Source: Coriobacteriaceae bacterium
Lineage (GTDB): Bacteria > Actinomycetota > Coriobacteriia > Coriobacteriales > Coriobacteriaceae
Reading direction: 5' to 3'
DNA length: 64,000 nucleotides
Assembly (NCBI GenBank): GCA_902835305.1
Contig: CADFMD010000011.1
Span: 4,943 to 68,942, forward strand
A model generated the notes under the pieces. That model did no database searches. It saw only the letters and a list, made by a program, of their open reading frames with translations, and was not told the DNA's origin. Both the position numbers and the translations under genes were made by a program. Below are positions 27,088 through 35,317 of the stretch, one piece after another (positions within the stretch are counted from its first letter, which is position 1; every line of letters starts with the position of its first letter).

Positions 27088-28017
27088 CTATGCGTCCGCG
27101 TGAACGAGCAGGCAGCGGAGCGTTCCGGAGCAGCCCTCGTAGGGGCGCTTGCCGGCGCCGTAGCCGACGGACTCGATGCGGTAGCGGGCTGGCAGGTGCT
27201 CGGACGTGCGCAGCGCGGCGACGATGGCGGCGCCCGTGGGCGTCACGAGCTCGCCGGCGACCGGTGCGGGCGTGAGGGCGATATTGCCCGCCTGGCATAG
27301 GTTGACGACGGCGGGCACCGGGATGGGCATGAGGCCGTGGGCACAGCGGATGGTGCCGTGACCCTCGGAGAGTGACTCGACCACGATGTCCTCGATGCCC
27401 AGGTCATCGAGGCAGATGGCGACAGAGCAGACGTCGACGATGGAGTCGACGGCGCCCACCTCGTGGAACATGACGGTCTCGGGCGTTTTGCCGTGAGCCT
27501 TGGCCTCGGCGGCGGCGAGCGCGGTAAAGATGGCGAGCGCACGACGCTTAGCGCCATCGCTTAGCTGCGAGCCATCGATGATGGCGGTGACGTCCGCCAA
27601 AGAACGGTGGTGATGGTGGTGGGCGTGATGATGACCCTCGTGCTCATGGGCGTGGCCCTCATGGTCATGCTCGTGCGCATACTCGTGGCAGTGCTCGTGT
27701 TCGTGCTCGCCATGATCATGATGGTGGTGCTCATGCTCGTGCGTGTGCTCGGCAGCTGCTTCGTTGCCGTAGAGCCAGGCCATATCGTGATCATGGTTCT
27801 CGAGGCCCTCTGCAAGCTGGACGTCGAAATCGCAGGCGTCGATGCCGTGCTTGTTTACGCGCGTGACAGCGATCGTAAAGCCGTCGACCGGCAGCGTGGC
27901 AAGCTGTTCGCGCAGGTGCTCCTCGCTGGCGCCCAGGTCGAGCAGGGCCGCGACGGTCATATCGCCGCTGATGCCCGAAGTGCCGTCGATGATAAGCGTG
28001 TGCTGATGGCTGGACAT
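27088..28017 (-). CDS. larC: LarC N-terminal half (LarC1), nickel insertion into the lactate racemase cofactor
   Basis: 309 residues. LarC inserts nickel into the pyridinium-dithiocarboxylate precursor of the LarA cofactor. The protein begins LIIDGTSGISGDMTVAALLDLGA, typical of LarC. It has a striking His-rich stretch of about 60 residues (roughly 75-135) that probably binds nickel, then HEVGAVDSIVDVCSVAICLDDL and TPTGAAIVAAL. It stops after GYGAGKRPYEGCSGTLRCL, the end of the LarC1 part. The C-terminal LarC2 domain, which binds CTP in the studied enzyme, is missing, and tetR starts at once. In lactobacilli LarC1 and LarC2 are joined by ribosomal frameshifting; I see no LarC2 in either alternative frame here. 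Confidence 0.85.
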   Translation of the reverse strand: MSSHQHTLIIDGTSGISGDMTVAALLDLGASEEHLREQLATLPVDGFTIAVTRVNKHGIDACDFDVQLAEGLENHDHDMAWLYGNEAAAEHTHEHEHHHHDHGEHEHEHCHEYAHEHDHEGHAHEHEGHHHAHHHHHRSLADVTAIIDGSQLSDGAKRRALAIFTALAAAEAKAHGKTPETVMFHEVGAVDSIVDVCSVAICLDDLGIEDIVVESLSEGHGTIRCAHGLMPIPVPAVVNLCQAGNIALTPAPVAGELVTPTGAAIVAALRTSEHLPARYRIESVGYGAGKRPYEGCSGTLRCLLVHADA

Positions 28018-28027
28018 GGAATGCTCC

Positions 28028-28810
28028 TTAACGGGCGCAGGATGTGCCGGCGCTCAGATGATTGATAAGACTTGCCTGGTAGGCGGCGCCGAAGCCGTTG
28101 TCGATGTTGACGACCGAAACACCGCTGGCGCAGGAGTTGAGCATGGCGAGCAGTGCAGCCACGCCGCCAAAGCTCGCGCCATAGCCCACGCTGGTGGGAA
28201 CGGCGATGACCGGACAGCTCACCAGGCCGCCGATAACGCTCGCCAGGGCGCCTTCCATGCCGGCGATGGCGATGACCACCTGCGCCTGGGCGAGTTCCTC
28301 GGCATGAGCAAGCAGGCGGTGCAGGCCGGCGACACCTACGTCGTAGAGGCGATCGACCTCGTTGCCGTAGAACTCGGCCGTCAGTGCCGCCTCTTCGGCG
28401 ACGGGCAGATCGCTCGTGCCGGCGCAGGCGACGACGATGCGTCCGTCGCCGGTGGGGGAGGGCTTGCCACCCACCAGGGCGAGCTGGGCGTCCGGGACAT
28501 ATCCCAGGTCGATGTCGTTGCCGAGAAGCTCAGCGGTGCGCGCGGCTTTTTCGGCGTCAAGGCGCGTGACCAGGATACGCTCCTGGCCGGCATCGCGCAG
28601 CGCTTCGATAATGGCGGCAATCTGCTTGGCGGTTTTACCGGCGCCGTAGACAACCTCCCCGGCTCCTTGGCGCACTCCGCGCGAAAGATCAAGCTGTGCA
28701 AAACCCAAATCGGCGGTCGGAGCCGTCTGGATGCGCGTGAGGGCGTCGGCAGGGGTGACTGCTCCGCCGGCAACATCGCTCAGCAGCTGCTCTAGATCTC
28801 GCTTATCCAT
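28028..28810 (-). CDS. larB: LarB, pyridinium-3,5-biscarboxylate synthase
   Basis: About 260 residues from ATG at 28810. LarB carboxylates and hydrolyses nicotinic acid adenine dinucleotide in the first step of Ni-pincer cofactor synthesis. The C-terminal half is PurE-like (VVACAGTSDLPVAEEA, AIAGMEGALASVIGGL, VPTSVGYGASFGGVAALLAM). The N-terminal region DLGFAQLDLSRGVRQGAGEVVYGAGKT belongs to the LarB family (the NCAIR-mutase-related annotation in older databases). The stop lies 10 bases before the larC start, so the genes are co-transcribed in the order larB-larC-tetR. Confidence 0.92.
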   Translation of the reverse strand: MDKRDLEQLLSDVAGGAVTPADALTRIQTAPTADLGFAQLDLSRGVRQGAGEVVYGAGKTAKQIAAIIEALRDAGQERILVTRLDAEKAARTAELLGNDIDLGYVPDAQLALVGGKPSPTGDGRIVVACAGTSDLPVAEEAALTAEFYGNEVDRLYDVGVAGLHRLLAHAEELAQAQVVIAIAGMEGALASVIGGLVSCPVIAVPTSVGYGASFGGVAALLAMLNSCASGVSVVNIDNGFGAAYQASLINHLSAGTSCAR

Positions 28811-28854
28811 ATATGTTCCCTTCGACGGCGCAAAGTCTAGCACTCAAAGGGTAT

Positions 28855-28888
28855 GTTTCCGAACACTAAGACAAAATTGTTCGGAAAC
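28855..28888 (-). promoter_or_regulatory. Inverted repeat upstream of larB, candidate operator
   Basis: GTTTCCGAACA (28855-28865) and TGTTCGGAAAC (28878-28888) are a perfect 11-bp inverted repeat with a 12-bp spacer, 45 bases upstream of the larB start. On the minus strand one arm overlaps a weak -35 (TTCGGA) paired with TAGACT. It is a candidate site for the TetR protein of the same unit. Confidence 0.55.
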
Positions 28889-28924
28889 TATAGGACAGAC
28901 TGATTCAATTGTTAGATGGATTGA

Positions 28925-29560
28925 CTAGTCGCGCAGGATGATGTCCATGGCGAGCATCAGGTTGCGCTCGTCGATGGTAAACGGGGCTGCTTCGCGCGTC
29001 TTGGGCTTGGCGCAAAACGCGATGCCAGTGCCCGCGGCCTGGATCATGGGGATGTCGTTTGCCCCGTCGCCAATAGCGACCGTGTGGGCCATGTCGACGC
29101 CGCACTCAACTGCCCAGTCCAGCAGCTGGATGAGCTTGGACTCCTTGGTCACAATGTCGGCAGCCAACTTACCGGTGAGCTTGCCGTCCACGACCTCCAG
29201 ACGATTGGCCAGGCAGAAGTCGATACCCGCGGCAGCCACGATCTTGTCAGCGACCTCATGGAAACCGCCGCTCACCACGCCGACCTTCCAGCCCTTGCTG
29301 TGCGCCGAGCGCACAAGCTCCAGCGCGCCGGGGGTAAATGTCACGCGCTCAAAGGTGCGCTCGAACACGCTCTCGTCCAGGCCGGCGAGCAGCCCCACGC
29401 GCTCCTCGAGCGCCTGCTTAAAGTCCAGCTCGCCGCGCATGGCGCGCTCGGTGATCTGTGCCACCTGCTCGCCTACGCCGGCCTCCTCGCCCAACAGGTC
29501 GATGACCTCCTGGTTGATGAGCGTGGAGTCGATATCCATAACAATGAGGCGTGCGGTCAT
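28925..29560 (-). CDS. serB: Phosphoserine phosphatase
   Basis: 211 residues from ATG at 29560 (GGAAAGG upstream). A HAD-superfamily enzyme releasing L-serine from O-phosphoserine, the last step of serine synthesis. Motif I is VMDIDSTLI (DxDxT), motif II VGVVSGGFHEV, the conserved Lys is in KLTGKL, and motif III is AIGDGANDIPMIQAAGTGI. It is a single-domain form without the N-terminal ACT regulatory domain of some actinobacterial SerB. It is transcribed alone, away from aspS. No serA or serC is nearby. Confidence 0.93.
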   Translation of the reverse strand: MTARLIVMDIDSTLINQEVIDLLGEEAGVGEQVAQITERAMRGELDFKQALEERVGLLAGLDESVFERTFERVTFTPGALELVRSAHSKGWKVGVVSGGFHEVADKIVAAAGIDFCLANRLEVVDGKLTGKLAADIVTKESKLIQLLDWAVECGVDMAHTVAIGDGANDIPMIQAAGTGIAFCAKPKTREAAPFTIDERNLMLAMDIILRD

Positions 29561-29816
29561 GGCGGGCCTTTCCGAGTGCAGTTGTATTGGGGCACATTGT
29601 CGCACGTGACGAGCGCGGGCGGGTGCCACGGTGCGTCAATTGTTTCGTCTCCGTCAAGTCTTTGGGCAGGCGCTACTTTTTCGCGGCACATCGACGCGGG
29701 TGCGATAAGATAGAACGCCATGTCCGGCTGCGCGGTTTACGCAGGCTGGGCAAATCTGTACGACGCCGCCCGGAACGACACGGGGCGGCACAGATCCATA
29801 AAGGAGGATCACTGGT

Positions 29817-31604
29817 ATGAGCCAGACCCGTCCCATCGACGAGCATTCCATGCACACCCGTACCTGCGGCGAGCTTCGCCGCGAGAACGTGGGCGAAGAG
29901 GTCACCCTCACCGGTTGGGTGAGCCGTCGCCGCGACCACGGCGGCCTTATCTTCTGCGACCTTCGCGACCGCGAGGGCATTACGCAGCTCACCTTCGACC
30001 CCGAGCACTCCGACGGCGACGCCTTTAAGATCGCCGAGACCATGCGTCCCGAGTGGCCCATCAAGATCCATGGCGTCGTGCGCGCCCGTGGCGAGGAGAC
30101 CACCAACACCAAGCTCGCGACCGGCGAGATCGAGGTCCTGACCGATCATGCCGAGGTGCTCAACACTTCCGTCACCCCGCCGTTCCAGATCGAGGACGGC
30201 ATCGAGACCAGCGAGGACACCCGCCTGCGCTATCGCTATCTGGACCTCCGTCGTCCCGAGATGATGGCCAACCTCAAGCTGCGCTCCGACTTTACCTTTG
30301 CCATTCGCGAGGCGCTGCACAACCGTGAGTTCATGGAGGTCGAGACGCCCTCCCTGTTCAAGTCCACGCCCGAGGGCGCCCGCGACTTCATCGTCCCCAG
30401 CCGTATCCAGCCGGGCAACTTCTACGCCCTGCCGCAGTCCCCGCAGCTCCTGAAGCAGCTGCTTATGGTCGGTGGCGTCGAGCGCTACTACCAGGTTGCC
30501 AAGTGCTTCCGCGACGAGGACTTGCGTGCCGACCGTCAGCCCGAGTTCACCCAGGTCGATATCGAGATGTCCTTCGTGGACCAGAATGACGTCATGAGCG
30601 CGCTCGAAGAGGTCCTGGCCGATGCCTTCGGCCGCATGGGTGTCGAGATGCCCACGCCGCTGCGTCGCATGAACTACTGGGAGGCCATGGACACCTATGG
30701 CTCCGACAAGCCCGATACCCGCTATGGCATGCACTTGGTCGACCTGACCGACATCTTCGCCAACTCCAAGTTCAAGGTCTTTGCGACTGCCGCAAACGAG
30801 GAGGGCTCTGTCGTCAAGGCTATCAACGCCAAGGGTGCCGGTGCCTGGGCGCGTGCCAAGATCGATAAGCTCGCCGGCGTGGCCTCCACGTTTGGCGCCA
30901 AGGGCCTGGCCTGGATCACTTTCCGCGAGGACGGCTCCATCAACAGCCCCATCGTCAAGTTCTTCTCGGACGAGGAGATGGCTGCTCTGCGCGAGCGCAT
31001 GGACGTCGAGCCCGGCGACCTTGTGATGTTCGCCGCCGGCCCGCGCCTGCTCTCCGACGAGATCCTGGGCGGCATGCGTTCCCACATGGCTAACGCGCTC
31101 GAGATCAAGCGCGAGGGCCACGACTTCCTGTGGGTCGTCAACTTCCCGCTGTTCCACTGGGACGAGGATCGCAAGGCCTATGCTGCCGAGCACCAGCCCT
31201 TTACCCTGCCGACCGAGACCGACATCGCCAAGATTGAGGCCGACCCGCTGGCAGCCGGTTCCTGCACCTACGACTTTGTCATGGACGGCTTTGAGGCCGG
31301 CGGCGGCGGTATGCGTATCCACAACGCCGAGATGCAGATGTCCATGCTCAAGCTCCTGGGCTTTACCGAGGAGCGCGCCGAGTCGCAGTTCGGCTTCCTC
31401 ATGGAGGCTCTCAAGTTTGGTGCGCCCCCGATGGGCGGCTTCGCCCTGGGCCTGGACCGTGTGTGCATGCTGCTCACCGGCTCCGACTCCATCCGCGATG
31501 TCATGGCGTTCCCCAAGACGGCCAGCGGCTCCGATCTCATGTCGGGCGCCCCGAGTGCCGTTTCCGGCGCCCAGCTCAAGGACGTCAGCCTGCGCTTGAT
31601 GTAG
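29817..31604 (+). CDS. aspS: Aspartyl-tRNA synthetase
   Basis: A 595-residue bacterial-type class II synthetase with a strong AAGGAGG before ATG 29817. The N-terminal OB-fold anticodon-binding domain (VTLTGWVSRRRDHGGLIFCDLRD; split as GWVSRRRDHGGLIF) is followed by the catalytic core with motif 2 CFRDEDLRADRQPEFTQVD. The GAD insertion domain (about residues 300-420) is typical of bacterial AspS. Motif 3 is GGFALGLDRVCML. It charges tRNA-Asp. A clear intrinsic terminator follows. No T-box was recognised in the 256-base upstream region; that region has only a short GC hairpin at about 29766-29790. Confidence 0.97.
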   Translation: MSQTRPIDEHSMHTRTCGELRRENVGEEVTLTGWVSRRRDHGGLIFCDLRDREGITQLTFDPEHSDGDAFKIAETMRPEWPIKIHGVVRARGEETTNTKLATGEIEVLTDHAEVLNTSVTPPFQIEDGIETSEDTRLRYRYLDLRRPEMMANLKLRSDFTFAIREALHNREFMEVETPSLFKSTPEGARDFIVPSRIQPGNFYALPQSPQLLKQLLMVGGVERYYQVAKCFRDEDLRADRQPEFTQVDIEMSFVDQNDVMSALEEVLADAFGRMGVEMPTPLRRMNYWEAMDTYGSDKPDTRYGMHLVDLTDIFANSKFKVFATAANEEGSVVKAINAKGAGAWARAKIDKLAGVASTFGAKGLAWITFREDGSINSPIVKFFSDEEMAALRERMDVEPGDLVMFAAGPRLLSDEILGGMRSHMANALEIKREGHDFLWVVNFPLFHWDEDRKAYAAEHQPFTLPTETDIAKIEADPLAAGSCTYDFVMDGFEAGGGGMRIHNAEMQMSMLKLLGFTEERAESQFGFLMEALKFGAPPMGGFALGLDRVCMLLTGSDSIRDVMAFPKTASGSDLMSGAPSAVSGAQLKDVSLRLM

Positions 31605-31627
31605 GCAAGCGGCTACCTATTGCCTGT

Positions 31628-31662
31628 AACGAGGGAAGGACGTGTGCCTTCCCTCGTTTTTT
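31628..31662 (+). terminator. Intrinsic terminator after aspS
   Basis: AACGAGGGAAGG (31628-31639) pairs perfectly with CCTTCCCTCGTT (31647-31658), followed by a run of six T. Confidence 0.9.
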
Positions 31663-31747
31663 GTGGGACGGGGGTGCGCCGGTAACGTACAATAACTACC
31701 ACGTGGCTGGGTTTGCCGGCCGAATGTGCGACGTCGTGGGAGGGGAC

Positions 31748-31996
31748 ATGGTCGAGTTTACAAAGACGATTAAAGATCCGTTGGGATTGCATGCCCGCCC
31801 GGTTGCGCTGCTCTATGACATTATTGCCAAGCATCGTAGCAACGTATCGGTCAGCATCGGCGATCGCCATACCGACGGCCGCGATGTGATGGGGCTCATG
31901 GCTCTCTACGGCGAATGTGGCGAAGACATCGTGTTCCGCGTTTCGGGCGTGGATGAGGCCTCCTGCGTCACATCGATTAGAAACCTCTCGCTCTAA
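31748..31996 (+). CDS. HPr-like phosphocarrier protein with Asp at position 46
   Basis: 82 residues from ATG 31748, with GGGAGGGG close upstream. The active-site motif LGLHARPV places the phosphorylatable histidine exactly at position 15, as in HPr of the PEP:sugar phosphotransferase system. The regulatory site that reads KSIMGVMSL in Firmicute HPr is GRDVMGLMAL here, putting Asp, not Ser, at position 46. This protein therefore cannot be regulated by HPr kinase at that residue. It could be a general PTS HPr or a Crh/NPr-like regulator; no ptsI is adjacent. It is monocistronic and bounded by two terminators. Confidence 0.85.
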   Translation: MVEFTKTIKDPLGLHARPVALLYDIIAKHRSNVSVSIGDRHTDGRDVMGLMALYGECGEDIVFRVSGVDEASCVTSIRNLSL

Positions 31997-32005
31997 GCAT
32001 GACAG

Positions 32006-32041
32006 GGCGCGGCAAAAGACAGCTTTTGCCGCGCCTTTTTG
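32006..32041 (+). terminator. Intrinsic terminator after the HPr-like gene
   Basis: The perfect 13-bp stem GGCGCGGCAAAAG (32006-32018) / CTTTTGCCGCGCC (32023-32035), loop ACAG, is followed by TTTTT. Confidence 0.92.
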
Positions 32042-32087
32042 TTTCATATAGGAAACTTTTCCGAAAACTGAATAGGGACCCTTTCCA

Positions 32088-32141
32088 AAAAGTTAACCAC
32101 GTGCTAGTTTACTGTAGCGAACATAGACGTGGTTAACTTTT
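32088..32141 (+). promoter_or_regulatory. Paired palindromic operator upstream of feoA
   Basis: AAAAGTTAACCACGT (32088-32102) and ACGTGGTTAACTTTT (32127-32141) are perfect 15-bp inverted copies separated by 24 bases, 44 bases before feoA. Each arm contains the GTTAAC palindrome within AGTTAACC, reminiscent of DtxR/IdeR-MntR-type half-sites. A dimer on each arm would bracket the promoter, so iron- or manganese-dependent repression is the likely use. The regulator is not encoded in the window. Confidence 0.6.
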
Positions 32142-32184
32142 GCTGCGTCGATGTTGAGGACGAACTGACGTTAGGAGCTCACTC

Positions 32185-32427
32185 ATGTCTTGCGGACCGC
32201 AGATGCCGGCTATGCCGCTTTCGATGGTAAAAGCGGGCGAAACCGTGCGCGTGTCTCGCGTAAAGGGCAATGAGGATATGAAGCACCATCTCAAGGACCT
32301 CGGCTTTGTCGAGGGCAACGAGATCCACGTGGTGAGCTCGAGTGGCGCCAATATCATCGTCACGGTGCTGGGCGCTCGCTTTGGCATCGATTCCAAGGTC
32401 GCCATGCACATCATGACTGTCGGTTAG
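32185..32427 (+). CDS. feoA: FeoA-domain protein (first)
   Basis: An 80-residue SH3-like FeoA protein. It starts with a short extension (MSCGPQMPAMPL) and has the FeoA pattern LKDLGFVEGNEIHVVSSSG followed by IIVTVLGARFGIDSKVA. FeoA is a cytosolic partner that supports the FeoB ferrous iron channel. The gene is the first of a feoA-feoA-feoB unit, 39 bases before the second feoA, and is preceded by the paired palindrome. Confidence 0.9.
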   Translation: MSCGPQMPAMPLSMVKAGETVRVSRVKGNEDMKHHLKDLGFVEGNEIHVVSSSGANIIVTVLGARFGIDSKVAMHIMTVG

Positions 32428-32466
32428 TTCGCAGCATTCCATAAAAGCTGAAAGGGGGAAAAGAAT

Positions 32467-32688
32467 ATGAAGACGTTGGGTGACGTTAAGGTGGGCGAGA
32501 GCTCTACCATCGTCAAGCTTCACGGCGAGGGCGCGCTTCGCCGTCACCTTATGGACCTGGGACTCATCAAGGGCACTTCGTTCAAGGTCGTAAAGGTTGC
32601 ACCGCTCGGAGATCCGGTCGAGATCAACGTGCGCGGCTACGAACTCTCCATCCGCAAGGAGGAGGCTGCCGTCGTCGAGGTCCAGTAA
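32467..32688 (+). CDS. feoA: FeoA-domain protein (second)
   Basis: A 73-residue FeoA paralogue with the canonical RHLMDLGLIKGTSFKVVKVAPLGDPVEINVRGYELSIRKEEA layout (key parts LMDLGLIKGT and PLGDPVEI). This is closer to classical FeoA than the first copy. Two FeoA proteins ahead of one FeoB are common in anaerobes. They may act as different regulatory partners of FeoB. The RBS AAAGGGGGA precedes ATG 32467. Confidence 0.92.
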   Translation: MKTLGDVKVGESSTIVKLHGEGALRRHLMDLGLIKGTSFKVVKVAPLGDPVEINVRGYELSIRKEEAAVVEVQ

Positions 32689-32811
32689 GGGCCGGTGGCA
32701 CATATTTCTGCAGATAAAGTTAGGTTTTTCTAACTCAATAATGCAGTGTTGAAGCACATTATCCAGCCCGCGCGGAGAAAGCAGCGCGGGCACACAAGGA
32801 AGAAGGATTGA

Positions 32812-35142
32812 ATGGCGGATTCTCAGATCCATGTCGCGCTGGCGGGTAACCCCAACTGCGGCAAGACCACGCTTTTCAACCTGATCACCGGCGCCAACGG
32901 CTACGTTGGCAACTGGCCCGGCGTCACGGTTGAGAAAAAGGAAGCCAAGCTCCTGAGTGACAAGAACGTCACGATTACGGACCTCCCCGGCATCTACTCG
33001 CTTTCCCCCTACAGCCCCGAGGAGCAGTGCTCGCGCGACTACCTCATGAGCGGCGAGCCCGATGTGGTCGTCCAGGTCGTCGACGCCACCAACCTGGAGC
33101 GCAACCTGTACCTGGCACTTCAGGTCATCGAGACCGGTCTGCCCGTGGTCGTTGCCCTCAACATGGCCGACCTCGTGGAGAAGAACGGCGATAAGATCGA
33201 CACGGACAAGCTTTCCAAGAAGCTCGGTTGCCCGGTCATGATGATCTCGGCCCTTAAGAACAAGGGCATCACCGAGCTCTTTGAGCAGGTCAAGAAGTCG
33301 GCGGCTGCCAAGGCCGACGTGCCGGCGCATAAGTTTGATTCCGCCATCGAGGACGTTCTGACCCACATCGAGAACAACCTGCCGGCGAGCGTTCCCGCCA
33401 ACAAGCGTCGCTACTACGCCGTCAAGCTGTTTGAGCGCGATGCGGACGCCTGTAAGCTCATCAACCTTACCAAGGAGAAGGCCGATCGCGTTGAGCAGCT
33501 GGTCGCCCAGTGCGAGCAGGATTGCGACGACGATGCCGAGTCCATCATCACCGGCGAGCGCTATGGCGTGATCGCCCACATCATCGACGAGTGCCTCACC
33601 AAGGCTCCGGCCAAGATGAGCACCTCCGAGAAGATCGACCGCGTGGTTACCAACCGTATCTTGGGCCTGCCGATCTTTGTGGTCATCATGTTCTGCGTGT
33701 ACTACATCGCCGTTTCTACCCTGGGCGGCACGGTGACCGACTTCACCAACGACCAGCTCTTCGGCACCGACGGTTGGTACGTGCTCGGTCAGGGTCGCGA
33801 TGCGTATGATGCGGCTGTCGAGGCTGTGGGTGAGGACGCTGCCGATTCGATTGACCCGGCGGAGTACGGCCCCTATGTCCCGGGTATCACCACCGTGGTG
33901 CACGACGCCCTCGTGGCGGGCGGCACCGAGGACGGTGGCCTGGTCGATTCGCTGGTCTGCGATGGTATCGTCGGCGGCCTGGGCGCCATCTTTGGCTTTG
34001 TGCCGCAGATGTTCCTGCTTTTTGTGATGCTGTCTTTCCTGGAGGACTGCGGCTACATGGCGCGCGTCGCCTTCATCATGGACCGCGTGTTCCGCCGCTT
34101 TGGCCTGTCCGGTAAGTCCTTTATCCCCATGCTCGTGTCCTCGGGTTGCGGCGTCCCCGGCGTCATGGCCACCAAGACCATCGAGAACGAGAAGGACCGC
34201 CGTATGACGGTCATGACCACCACGTTTATTCCCTGTGGCGCTAAGCTGCCGATCATTGCCCTGCTCATGGGTTCCATCATCGGCGATTCTTCCACCACCG
34301 CCGCGTGGATCAGCCCGCTCTTCTACTTCCTGGGCGTCTTTGCCGTCATTGCTTCGGGCCTCATGCTCAAGAAGACCAAGCTCTTCGCCGGTCGCCCGAC
34401 GCCGTTTGTTATGGAGCTTCCTGCCTACCACTTCCCGGCGATCCGTTCTTGGGCGCTGCACGTGTGGGAGCGCTGCTGGGCCTTTATCAAGAAGGCCGGT
34501 ACGGTCATCTTCGCGTCCACCGTCGTCGTTTGGTTCCTCTCCAACTTTGGCAGCTACAACGGTTCCTTTGGCTTCCTGCCTGCGATGGACGGCATCCCCG
34601 AGGAGTTCATGGATTACTCCGTGCTCGCCATGCTCGGCAACCTGGTCGCTTGGATCTTCGCCCCGCTCGGCTTTAGCACCTGGCAGGCCACCGCGCTGAC
34701 CGTCTCCGGCCTCGTGGCTAAGGAGAATGTCGTCGCTACCGCCGGCTCGCTGCTCTCCGTCGCCGATGCTGGCGAGACCGACCCGAGCCTGTGGACCGCG
34801 TTTGCCGGCATGTTCCCGACTATGGGCGCCTGCGTTGCCTTCGGCGCTTTCAACCTGCTGTGCGCCCCGTGCTTTGCCGCCATGGGCACTATCCGCAACC
34901 AGATGGACTCCGGCAAGTGGACCGCGATTGCCATCGGCTACGAGTGCGCCTTCGCATGGGTGATCGGCCTGTTCATCAACCAGTTCTACAACCTGCTTGT
35001 CCTTGGCCAGTTTGGTATTTGGACGGTTGTAGCCATTGTGCTGCTGGTTGCGATGCTCTTCCAGATCTTCCGTCCCATGCCTAAGCACGCTTGGACCGAC
35101 GAGGACGAGACCAACACCGCTTCCGCCGCAGTTTCCGCTTAA
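32812..35142 (+). CDS. feoB: Ferrous iron transport protein B
   Basis: A 776-residue inner-membrane Fe(II) transporter. The N-terminal G-protein domain has G1 GNPNCGKTTLFN, G3 DLPGIYSLSPYSPEE and G4 NMAD, followed by a helical GDI domain to about residue 275. The membrane domain has two Gate regions, recognisable by FVPQMFLLFVMLSFLEDCGYMAR (key: LEDCGYMAR) and SGCGVPGVMATKTI. The loop between residues ~310 and 385 is a FeoB insertion rich in acidic residues. It follows two feoA genes and precedes a small Cys-rich gene of the FeoB-associated type. The 123-base gap before it may hold a processing or internal promoter site. Confidence 0.96.
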   Translation: MADSQIHVALAGNPNCGKTTLFNLITGANGYVGNWPGVTVEKKEAKLLSDKNVTITDLPGIYSLSPYSPEEQCSRDYLMSGEPDVVVQVVDATNLERNLYLALQVIETGLPVVVALNMADLVEKNGDKIDTDKLSKKLGCPVMMISALKNKGITELFEQVKKSAAAKADVPAHKFDSAIEDVLTHIENNLPASVPANKRRYYAVKLFERDADACKLINLTKEKADRVEQLVAQCEQDCDDDAESIITGERYGVIAHIIDECLTKAPAKMSTSEKIDRVVTNRILGLPIFVVIMFCVYYIAVSTLGGTVTDFTNDQLFGTDGWYVLGQGRDAYDAAVEAVGEDAADSIDPAEYGPYVPGITTVVHDALVAGGTEDGGLVDSLVCDGIVGGLGAIFGFVPQMFLLFVMLSFLEDCGYMARVAFIMDRVFRRFGLSGKSFIPMLVSSGCGVPGVMATKTIENEKDRRMTVMTTTFIPCGAKLPIIALLMGSIIGDSSTTAAWISPLFYFLGVFAVIASGLMLKKTKLFAGRPTPFVMELPAYHFPAIRSWALHVWERCWAFIKKAGTVIFASTVVVWFLSNFGSYNGSFGFLPAMDGIPEEFMDYSVLAMLGNLVAWIFAPLGFSTWQATALTVSGLVAKENVVATAGSLLSVADAGETDPSLWTAFAGMFPTMGACVAFGAFNLLCAPCFAAMGTIRNQMDSGKWTAIAIGYECAFAWVIGLFINQFYNLLVLGQFGIWTVVAIVLLVAMLFQIFRPMPKHAWTDEDETNTASAAVSA

Positions 35143-35171
35143 GTCCGAATAAGGATCAGCCCCTTTCCGCG

Positions 35172-35204
35172 AGCCCGGGTGTCCCAGCGACACTCGGGCT
35201 TTTT
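35172..35204 (+). terminator. Intrinsic terminator after feoB
   Basis: AGCCCGGGTGTC (35172-35183) pairs with GACACTCGGGCT (35189-35200) with one mismatch, followed by TTTTT. Confidence 0.85.
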
Positions 35205-35218
35205 GGTGGGGGAGATGT

Positions 35219-35266
35219 GGCGTTTCCGCAGATAAAACCGACCAAAATAAACCTGTCCCTTTTTGG
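35219..35266 (-). repeat. Dispersed 48-bp repeat, family E copy 1
   Basis: Read on the minus strand it begins CCAAAAAGGGACAGGTTT and continues with GGTTTTATCTG. The same unit occurs on the + strand at 63667-63714 with about six to seven differences. It lies between feoB and the small Cys-rich gene. Confidence 0.75.
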
Positions 35267-35317
35267 TAGGTGGAGAATGGGGTAAAGTAAGTGGTGGCTA
35301 ACTAGAGGAGGCTTGCT

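Noticed and set aside
29561..29816. T-box or other riboswitch upstream of aspS
   Set aside because: I found no T-box core motif (such as the conserved TGGNACCGCG-like sequence) and no antiterminator pairing, only a short GC hairpin.
32179..35193. A ~1000-codon open frame antisense to feoA-feoB
   Set aside because: It is an artefact of GC-rich codon use opposite real genes, with low-complexity His/Arg/Gly-rich translation and no start signals. Similar antisense frames opposite htpG, ppc, larA and ligA were rejected for the same reason.
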